Shown one piece after another: positions 1 to 5,500 of a stretch of 7,395 bases of DNA. The position numbers and the translations under genes are program-made. Each line of letters starts with the position of its first letter. Position 1 is the first letter of the stretch. Origin of the DNA: Nocardioidaceae bacterium (lineage in GTDB: Bacteria > Actinomycetota > Actinomycetes > Propionibacteriales > Nocardioidaceae); NCBI GenBank assembly GCA_013696365.1, contig JACCYS010000290.1:1-7395 (forward strand). Reading direction: 5' to 3'. A model generated the notes under the pieces. It searched no databases. It was not told the origin of the DNA and saw only the letters and a program-made list of their open reading frames with translations.

Positions 1-137
1 GCAACGGCATCCTGCTCGACCACCATGTGGGGCGCTTCGTCGCCGACGCCGAGGCGATCTACTCCTACGAGGGGACCCGAGAGGTCAACACGCTGATCGT
101 CGGGCGGGCCATCACCGGCATCGGCGCGTTCGTCTGA
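1..137 (+). CDS. Acyl-CoA dehydrogenase, glutaryl-CoA dehydrogenase-like, C-terminal end (partial)
   Basis: Only the last 44 codons are present, read from base 3 to the TGA at 135-137. The peptide contains SYEGT followed by VNTLIVGRAITGIGAF. In the acyl-CoA dehydrogenase family the Glu of the YEGT motif is the catalytic base that removes the alpha proton of the acyl-CoA; here it is encoded at 69-71. The ending LIVGRAITGI-AF closely resembles the C-terminus of glutaryl-CoA dehydrogenase (lysine/tryptophan catabolism, FAD-dependent, cytoplasmic), and that is the basis of the subtype call. The family assignment is firm. The substrate is inferred from a short tail and could be another acyl-CoA. 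The gene enters from the left edge and ends normally. The next start-like signal follows about 60 bases later. Confidence 0.85.
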   Translation, partial: NGILLDHHVGRFVADAEAIYSYEGTREVNTLIVGRAITGIGAFV

Positions 138-200
138 CCCCTGGTCGCGGGGTGGGTGGGCAGACGGCCGGCGCACCGCGCCGCTGGGAGGATCGTGCGC

Positions 201-646
201 ATGGGGGAGGACCAGCACTACGACCTGTCGGCCGGCGTGCGCCCGCCGTACCCGTTCCGGGTGCACCAGCAGGAGGCGCTCGACACGCTGCAGGCCGCCG
301 CCGATCAGGGCCGCAAGCACGCCTGGGTGGTGTTGCCGCCGGCTGCCGGCAAGACCTCGTTGGCCTGGAGACCCTGCGCCGGCTGGGCCGCCGGGCGGTG
401 GTGTTCGGGCCGAACACCGCGATCCAGTCGCAGTGGCTCGCCGGCTGGGCCGAGTTCCTGCCGACACCCGACCACCCCGCCCGCCCCGGCGACGGCCGCG
501 ACCTGACCAGCTTCGTCACCGCCATGACCTACCAGTCACTCGCGACCTTCGACCCCGACAGTGAGGTCGAAGAGGAGGGCGACGAGCAGCCGCTGCTGGA
601 CCGGCTGCATCCCAACGGCCGCGCGCTGGTCGCGGCGATGCGGGCA
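201..646 (+). pseudogene. DEAD/DEAH-box helicase, N-terminal fragment with a one-base deletion
   Basis: The ATG at 201 is preceded by GGGAGGA (186-192) at 8-base spacing, so the original start is probably intact. The first 52 codons (201-356) give PPYPFRVHQQEALDTL and the Walker A motif LPPAAGKT. The frame then breaks: the continuation GLETLRRLGRRAVVFGPNTA, later MTYQSLATFDPD and LHPNGRALVAAMRA, lies in the next frame from about 359. A single missing base after the ACC at 354-356 would restore GKT-x-VGLETL. As I recall this actinobacterial helicase family, the text should continue into the DEAH-type box (a DECHH-like segment) right after LVAAMRA, but similarity stops there. The ATP-hydrolysis box and everything beyond it are therefore missing. 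I infer a truncated, inactive gene. A sequencing error could explain the frameshift but not the truncation. Confidence 0.75.
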
Positions 647-647
647 C

Positions 648-976
648 GACAGTCGGTCGGGCGCAGCCACCACGACCGGTCCGCGATCTGGGGCAGGACT
701 ATGCGTTCACTGTCCGCGCGGGCTACGGGCTGCGGGGAGCGCGGGAGCTTCTCCGGCTACTACCGAGTGACCGTGCGCAACGGGAAGGTGGTGACGGCGA
801 CGCCTCTCGACCTCCCCACCGCCGTCATCCCCTCGCGCGAGGCCTACAGCGTTGGCGGATTGGTCGACCGCGGCAAGACCGCCCAGGCCCAGGGAGCCGA
901 GCGCGTGGCGATCCAGCGGTCGCCTGACAAAACGGTGCGTCGGGGTGCGGAACGTCTGGTTCTGCCGGTGCTGTGA
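648..976 (+). pseudogene. Remnant resembling a DUF6174-family protein, frameshifted
   Basis: Two frames must be joined to read this. From about 650 to 726 one frame gives DLGQDYAFTVRAGY. From about 728 the next frame gives GCGERGSFSGYYRVTVRNGK, then VVTATPLD and LVDRGKTAQAQGAERVAI, ending at the TGA 974-976. One extra G in the GGG at 727-729 would account for the shift. The pattern (Tyr-x-Phe/Tyr-Thr-Val, then Cys-Gly-Glu-Arg, then RVTVRxGKVV, then a Leu-rich helix) is what I remember of DUF6174 proteins, usually small secreted or lipoprotein-type actinobacterial proteins of unknown function. No signal peptide or lipobox precedes it, and the usual C-terminal block (YDP--G-PTRI-ID) is not recognisable. 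It shares an open frame with the helicase fragment, so a chimeric product of about 100 residues after the junction is possible but probably meaningless. Confidence 0.5.
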
Positions 977-993
977 CGCCTTGGCGCGTGCGG

Positions 994-1013
994 AGCGCAT
1001 CACGTGATGCGCT
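994..1013. repeat. Perfect 20-bp palindrome (candidate operator)
   Basis: AGCGCATCACGTGATGCGCT is identical to its reverse complement, with the centre between 1003 and 1004 (CACGTG core). There is no loop, so it suits a dimeric DNA-binding protein better than a terminator hairpin. It lies 17 bases after the TGA ending the upstream remnant and 33 bases before the candidate -10 of vapBC. The 7-mer GCTGTGA occurs at its right edge (1011-1017) and again at 970-976. Function is unknown. Confidence 0.6.
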
Positions 1014-1046
1014 GTGATCGATGGGCGGCAAACACCGCGCCTCGGG

Positions 1047-1052
1047 TATGCT
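1047..1052 (+). promoter_or_regulatory. Candidate -10 element of vapBC
   Basis: TATGCT fits the TAnnnT pattern and lies 26 bases before the vapB start. No convincing -35 hexamer is visible 16-19 bases upstream. Transcription from here would begin inside or next to the inverted repeat at 1055-1071, as expected for an autoregulated toxin-antitoxin promoter. Confidence 0.35.
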
Positions 1053-1054
1053 TT

Positions 1055-1071
1055 CCTTACGAGTAGTAAGG
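1055..1071. promoter_or_regulatory. Candidate VapB operator overlapping the vapB ribosome binding site
   Basis: CCTTAC-GAGTA-GTAAGG is a perfect 6-bp inverted repeat with a 5-base spacer. Its right arm overlaps the Shine-Dalgarno AAGGAG (1068-1073), which lies 5 bases before the vapB ATG. AbrB-like antitoxins normally bind such repeats with the toxin to repress their own operon, so this is the best operator candidate. As RNA, the same repeat could also pair over the ribosome binding site. Confidence 0.55.
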
Positions 1072-1078
1072 AGCAGGA

Positions 1079-1351
1079 ATGCCCTCCGCAACGGTCACGA
1101 GCAAGGGCCAGGTCACCATCCCCATCGACGTGCGCACCAAGCTCGGCCTACGGCCAGGGTCGCGGCTTGTCTTCGTTCCCATCGACGACGGGGGCTACGA
1201 GATCCACGTCCAGGCAGCGTCGATCCAGGATCTCAAGGGTGCCCTGCCGCCGCCGTCGCAACTCGTCACCCTCGAGGACATGGGCGAAGCCATCGCGGCC
1301 GGTGCCGCCGGTGCCGCCGGTGCCGCCGGTGCCGCGGAACCTTCGCCGTGA
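1079..1351 (+). CDS. vapB: VapB-type antitoxin, AbrB/MazE-like swapped-hairpin DNA-binding protein
   Basis: This 90-residue protein begins MPSATVTSKGQVTIPIDVRT and continues KLGLRPGSRLVFVP, the classic AbrB/MazE signature (TSKGQVTIP-x-x-R-x-x-LGL-x-PG) over about residues 4-45. Two chains form a swapped beta-hairpin dimer that binds the operator; the C-terminal part normally wraps the toxin active site. Residues 48-70 (IQDLKGALPPP to LEDMGEAIA) are the likely toxin-binding segment. The tail is odd: residues 75-86 are four GAA tripeptides encoded by a 9-base tandem repeat, followed by EPSP. The ATG at 1079 is chosen because AAGGAG precedes it and the family signature starts at residue 4. Its TGA (1349-1351) overlaps the GTG of vapC, so the two are translationally coupled. 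The reading frame is intact. Confidence 0.88.
   Translation: MPSATVTSKGQVTIPIDVRTKLGLRPGSRLVFVPIDDGGYEIHVQAASIQDLKGALPPPSQLVTLEDMGEAIAAGAAGAAGAAGAAEPSP
1301..1336 (+). repeat. 9-bp tandem repeat, four copies, in the vapB tail
   Basis: GGTGCCGCC occurs three times in direct tandem (1301-1327), followed by GGTGCCGCG (1328-1336). Each unit encodes Gly-Ala-Ala. Because the unit is a multiple of three, gain or loss of copies would lengthen or shorten the antitoxin tail without breaking the frame. Confidence 0.9.
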
Positions 1352-1746
1352 TCGGACTCGATACCAACGTCATCGTTCGCTACCTGGTCCAGGACGAGCC
1401 GGAGCAGTCGGCAACCGCCTCCGCGGTCATCGATGCTCTGACCGCGGAGGACCCGGGCTTCCTCAGCCTGGTCACCTTCGTAGAGCTCTACTGGGTCCTG
1501 CGACGCGCCTACCGGATCAGCACCGCTCGCTGTGCCGAGCTGATCGCGAGCCTCCTCAACGCTCGTGAGCTCAGGATTGACCAGGAGTCGGTGGTTCGAG
1601 CCTCACTTGCCGCAAGCCTCGGCGGCCTCGACTTTGCTGATGCCGTGATCGCCGAGCTGGGGCGAGTGGCTGGCTGCGACCACACGGTCACTTTCGACCG
1701 ACGAGCCGCACAGTCGAACCAGATGCGACTCCTCGCCACCCGGTGA
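1348..1746 (+). CDS. vapC: VapC-type PIN-domain ribonuclease toxin
   Basis: A 132-residue protein starting at the GTG 1348-1350, which overlaps the vapB stop (GTGA). It is a complete PIN domain: the N-terminal strand MIGLDTNVIVRYL carries Asp5; FVELYWVLRR gives Glu46; GGLDFADAVIAELGR gives Asp95/Asp98; and VTFDRRAA gives Asp117. These acidic residues form the Mg2+/Mn2+ site with which VapC toxins cut tRNA or rRNA. Length (about 130 aa) and motif order are normal, so the toxin is probably active and held in check by VapB. The frame is open far upstream, but the PIN fold begins at residue 1 here and the GTGA coupling is typical, so earlier starts were not used. The RNA target cannot be read from the sequence. 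Stop TGA at 1744-1746. Confidence 0.9.
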   Translation: MIGLDTNVIVRYLVQDEPEQSATASAVIDALTAEDPGFLSLVTFVELYWVLRRAYRISTARCAELIASLLNARELRIDQESVVRASLAASLGGLDFADAVIAELGRVAGCDHTVTFDRRAAQSNQMRLLATR

Positions 1747-1754
1747 GCCCAGTC

Positions 1755-1784
1755 ACCGACCGGCGCGACAAACGGCGCGTCGGT
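1755..1784 (+). terminator. Possible hairpin after vapC
   Basis: ACCGAC (1755-1760) and GTCGGT (1779-1784) are complementary, and CGC/GCG inside can add three more pairs around a bulge. The hairpin starts 9 bases after the vapC stop. There is no T-run, as is common in high-GC actinobacteria, so termination is only a guess. A direct repeat CGGCGCG (1761-1767, 1773-1779) lies inside it. Confidence 0.25.
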
Positions 1785-1791
1785 TCTCGGA

Positions 1792-1837
1792 GTTGTCACC
1801 GGCACAACGCGTTCTAGCGCACTCTCGCGGTGACAAC
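1792..1837. repeat. 10-bp perfect inverted repeat with 26-base loop, between converging genes
   Basis: GTTGTCACCG (1792-1801) and CGGTGACAAC (1828-1837) are exact reverse complements. The pair lies between vapC (+) and the end of the minus-strand remnants at 1861, where a bidirectional terminator would be expected. The left arm can instead pair its GTTGT with ACAAC at 1804-1808 in a tighter hairpin. There is no T-run. A recombination or protein-binding site is an alternative. The rest of 1747-1860 shows nothing coding. Confidence 0.45.
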
Positions 1838-1860
1838 GTGTGCGGCGGCGATCGACTTGC

Positions 1861-2084
1861 CTACGTTCGAGCGATCTCGGCGACGACGTCCAGCTGACCC
1901 GCATGCCTGGCGTACTCAGCCAACGCATGGAAACAGCGTGCCTCGTCGACTCGCTGCATCTCCTCGAAAGTGGGGGAACTCTCAGGTTCAGCCAGCCGGT
2001 TCAGGTCGACGATGGCGAATTGGTCGCACAGCACCAGGGTCCGCCGGCCGGCTGGTAGACCTCAGGCTCTCCCGGGAGGACGAT
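1861..2084 (-). pseudogene. Unrecognised small gene remnant, one frameshift
   Basis: On the minus strand, frame joining gives a plausible peptide: IVLPGEPEVYQPAG (about 2084-2043), then after a one-base shift near 2042, TLVLCDQFAIVDLNRLAEPE, continuing through TFEEMQRVDEARCFHALAEY and ARHAGQLDVVAEIART to a TAG at 1863-1861. The 3' part is open as 57 codons from a GTG at 2034, but no Shine-Dalgarno precedes it. The amphipathic, Glu/Arg/Ala-rich helix pattern reads as real protein rather than noise. I do not recognise the family. It directly follows the PIN remnant on the same strand and overlaps its stop region, so it may have been a third gene of that locus or an unrelated decayed gene. Function not assigned. 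Confidence 0.4.
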
Positions 2085-2226
2085 CGGTGACCGGCATGGC
2101 GGTCACCGCTACGTGGATACATTCGATGCCGGGGACGTCGCCGAAGCGGGCACTGCGATCGCCGGTGAGGACCACCCGCCCGGTTGCGACGGCTGTCGCC
2201 GCGATGACGAAATCGTGTGCCCCGGG
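2062..2226 (-). pseudogene. PIN-domain toxin remnant, C-terminal third only
   Basis: The minus strand encodes GAHDFVIAATAVATGRVVLT then GDRSARFGDVPGIECI, the C-terminal end of a VapC/PIN ribonuclease. In the family, the Asp of the (G)AHD-x-x-IAATA motif and the Asp of the T-x-D segment are active-site acids, and both are present. The N-terminal two thirds, including the essential DT/DTS strand and the middle Glu, are missing. The segment is joined in frame to the tail of the antitoxin remnant (AWP|GAHDF, near 2226), so the deletion removed the antitoxin stop and roughly the first 80-110 codons of the toxin. With one half of the metal site gone, no nuclease activity is expected. The frame ends at TGA 2064-2062, a few codons beyond the normal PIN end. 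Confidence 0.75.
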
Positions 2227-2464
2227 CCACGCAGGCGCCTCGGAGACGGCCGCCTCGCGAGCAGCAAAGACGTCGGCCGCGAAGTCCTCATTAATGGCGG
2301 GCGAGACGAGCAGCTTGGCGACCGTGCCGCCATTGCCAGCGGTGGCAGGCCCGATTCTCGCATCCGCCGGCCAGCGCGGGTCACGACGATCGTGCCCCTC
2401 GTTCGGCATGGTTCAACAGGGCCGCGAACCAACCGCTCGCTTCGGTCGCGGCCATCGTTTTCAC
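2225..2464 (-). pseudogene. Phd/YefM-type antitoxin remnant with two single-base deletions
   Basis: Reading from a GTG at 2464-2462 (or the in-frame ATG at 2455) gives MKTMAATEASGWFAALLNHA then ERG. After a one-base loss in the G run at 2398-2395 the next frame gives GTIVVTRAGRRM, and after a second one-base loss at 2361 the third frame gives ARIGPATAGNGGTVAKLLV, continuing with NEDFAADVFAAREAAVSE. Joined, this is a clear Phd/YefM antitoxin: a TATEA-x-x-F-x-x-LL N-terminal helix, an E-x-G-x-x-x-VVTR-x-G-R-x-x-A-x-I DNA-binding hairpin, and a C-terminal DFA-D---ARE toxin-binding helix. In the present sequence translation from the native start stops at TGA 2383-2381 after 27 codons, so no functional antitoxin is made. 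It lies 48 bases after the adnB stop on the same strand and was presumably the first gene of its operon. Confidence 0.72.
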
Positions 2465-2468
2465 GGAG

Positions 2469-2481
2469 TCAGACTGTCTGA
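2469..2481. promoter_or_regulatory. Candidate operator of the decayed Phd/PIN locus
   Basis: TCAGAC-T-GTCTGA is a perfect 6-bp inverted repeat around one base, ending 4 bases before the GTG of the broken antitoxin. Position and form match toxin-antitoxin autoregulatory operators. The repeat has stayed perfect although the genes behind it are broken. It also lies in the short gap after adnB, but no T-run follows it, so a terminator role is less likely. Confidence 0.45.
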
Positions 2482-2512
2482 TACGTGTCGATCCGGAAAT
2501 GGATTGTCCCCG

Positions 2513-5500
2513 TCAGTCGGCTGTCGACCCGGAGTCGGCGTCGAAGAGTTGAGCCTCGAGCGCGGCGCGGTCGGGCAGGTCGGTGGGCGCGACGATCGCC
2601 CCGGTGCGTACGTAGTAGAACGCCGCCGCCACTTCGTCCAGCGTCAGGTCATTCAGCTCCGCCCACGCCAGCCGGTAGATGGCCAGCTGGGTCGGGTCGG
2701 CGTCGGCGCGGCGGTTGGTCTTCCAGTCGACGATGTCGAAGCCGCCGCCGTCGCGGGCATAGACGGCGTCAATCCGGCCACGCACGAGCCGTCCACCCAG
2801 GGCGAGCTGGAACGGTGCCTCCACGGCATACGGGACCCGCTCGGCGTACGGACCGCGGCCGAACTCCGCGACCAACGCGTCGAAATCGGCGTCGTCGGTG
2901 ATGTCGGCGTCGGCGCGGCCCGGCAGGTCGTCAGGATCGATCAGCTGCTGCTGGCCGAACCGGGCCTCCACCCACGCGTGAAACCGGGTGCCGAAGCGCG
3001 CGGCTGCAGACGGACGGCGCGGCATCGGGCGGGCTAGCTCGCGGGCCAACACGTCGGGCTCGGTGGCGACCCGCATCGCGGTGCTGGCCGACAGCTGCGC
3101 AGGCAGGTCGACGACGATCGTGTCACCGGTGTCGCGGGCGGCCTCGGCCAGCAGCGTGTCGATCTCGGCGTCCAACACCGCCAGGTCCGGGTTGCCAGGA
3201 TCTTCGGGCCCGGCGTCACCGTCGCCGCCACCGGCCAGGGCCCGCTCGACCTCGGCGGCGACCAGCCGTCGCCGCTCGAGCACCGGCTCATCCAGTCGCC
3301 CCGGGAACGGCACGCTGGGCTGCTGCTCGACGACCGGGTTCGGCGCGTCCTCGGCCGGACCCGGTGCCCAGTCGACGTCGGCCACCTCGGCGTACGGCCG
3401 CAGGGTCAACAGGTACGGCGACGGACCGCGCGGGTTCTTCTGCGTGCGGCCCCACCAGTGGCCGCTGACGCGCACCATCTCCTTGGCCCGGGTGACTGCC
3501 ACGTAGGCCAGCCGCCGCTCCTCCAGCGCACCGTGCGCACGGTGCGCCTGCTCGTAGGCCTTGCGGTCGGCGGCAGCCCAGGACGCCTGCCGCGGCAGCC
3601 CGTCGGCATCGCCGCGCAGCGGCACCGGCACTGCCGATGCGGTGCGCTCCCAGCGCGAGCGGCCGACGCCGGACGGGAAGACTCCAGTCGACCAGAACGG
3701 CAACACCACCGCGCGCCACTCCAGCCCCTTGGCCGCGTGCACCGTCAGCAGCTTGACCGAGTCGTCCTGGCCGGGGTCGGCCACATCCATCCCCGAGCCG
3801 TGCTCGAGCTCGGCGTCGAGGTAGGCCAACAACCCGTACAACCCGGCGCCCTGGTCGTTGCCAGCGAAATCGGCGACCGCGTCGGCAAAAAGCGCCAGGT
3901 TGTCGCGGGCCAGCTCGGCGGCCGGGCCGGACTCGACGGCCAGCTCCACGTCGATGCCGAGCACGTCGATGACCCGGCGAACCAGGTCGACCAACGGGTC
4001 GCCGGCCGCCCGCCGCAACCCGGTCAGCTCGGCCGACAGCGCTTCGAACCGCGCACGGGCGGCGGCGGAGTAGCCGCGCGCGCCCGGGTCGTCCAGTGCG
4101 TCGGACAGCGACACCACCTCAGTGTCGTCGACGCCGGCCACGGCCACATCGAGGCGGGCGCGCAGCTCGCCGTCACCGCCAGCCTCGCCGCCGCCGTCAC
4201 CGCCAGCCTCAGCGCCGGCCCGGGCCAACTGACGCGACCGCGCCCCGAGCAGCGCCAGGTCGCGTGGCCCGATCCGCCAGCGCGGGCCGGCCAGCATCCG
4301 CAGCAGGTCGGCGTTGGCAGTCAGCGACGATAGGCAACGCAGGGTGGCAAGCACGTCGGCCACCTCGGGCTGGTGCAGCAGCCCGGCGAGGCCGACCACC
4401 TCGACCGGGACGCCACGGGCACGCAGCCCGGTGGCCAGTGCACCCCGCTCGTTGCCGTCGCGCACCAGCACCGCGATGTCGGACCAGGTGCGTGCGCCGC
4501 CGTCGACGGCATAGTGGGCGCCGAGCCGGGCCACATCGTCAACCACGGCGGCGACCTCGTCGACGACGGTCTGGTGCAGGCGGACCTGCAGCCGTCCCTC
4601 GGCGGCGTCGGCCGGGGTCACCAGCGGCTCGGCCCCGTCGTGCACCCCGTACAGCGGCTGGGCGAGGTCGTTGGCCGCCGCCAACACGCGCTGCGAACAG
4701 CGCCGGTTGACCGAAAGCGCAAACCGTCGAGCCGGCCGCCCGTCCATGCCCCGGAAGTGGGTGGGAAAGCTGTCTATGTTGTTGACCGACGCTCCGCGCC
4801 AGCCGTAGATGGCCTGGCAGGGGTCCCCAACCGCGGTCACCGGGTGTCCCCGCCCCGCGGCGGCCGTCTCGCCGGAGAACAGGCCCTGCAACATGCGGCG
4901 CTGCGACACCGAGGTGTCTTGGTACTCGTCGAGCAGCACCACCGCGAACCGTTCGCGCTCCATCGCGCCGACCGGAGGGCACTGCTCCCCCAGCTGCGCT
5001 CCACGCGCCATCTGGTCGGCGAACTCGAGCACGCCGGCGTCAGCCTTGACCTGCCGGTATGCCTCGACCAGCTCGAGCAGCTCGTCCCGCCCGTGTGCCG
5101 CCGTGACCGCGGCGAGGACGTCCTGGATCTGCTTCTCCTCGGCCAGCTCCAAACACAGGTCGTGGTCGAAGCTGCGGACCTCGTCGACGTCGACCAGGTG
5201 GTCGGACAGCCCGCTGTCCAGCGCGAGGACCTGCCCGATGAGCGTCGGCATCGAGATCGAGAGGTGCTCGCGGACACCCCGGAACGAACCGATCGCGCGG
5301 GCCGCGAGCTGATAGCGGCTGGCGTCGGACACCAGCCGCAGGTCGGGCTCGAAGCCGAGGTGCAGGCCGTGCTGTGCCAGCAGCGAGCCTGCGTAAGCGT
5401 GGTAGGTGGCCACGGTGGGCTCACCATGCTGCTCGAGCAGACCGGGCCGTCCGGCGCGGGCCGCCAGCAGCTGCAGCCGGGACCGGACGCCGGCGGCCAG

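Noticed and set aside
1301..1336. A CRISPR-like or regulatory array
   Set aside because: It is a contiguous 9-base coding repeat without spacers, lying in frame inside vapB.
1021..1746. VapC as the end of a longer 241-residue protein starting at 1021
   Set aside because: The upstream part is vapB read in the wrong frame (Arg/His-rich). The PIN fold starts at the GTG 1348, which overlaps the vapB stop.
1509..1928. A 139-codon minus-strand frame opposite vapC
   Set aside because: It is a shadow of the PIN-domain gene, with no recognisable motif.
138..2512. A prophage, integrase or insertion sequence that would explain the accessory region
   Set aside because: No transposase or integrase motif, tRNA gene or terminal inverted repeats with target duplication were found. 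The inverted repeats present look like operators or hairpins.
1970..3037. A 355-codon plus-strand frame crossing the decayed Phd/PIN locus and the end of adnB
   Set aside because: It is antisense to recognisable minus-strand protein sequence throughout and has no recognisable domain of its own.
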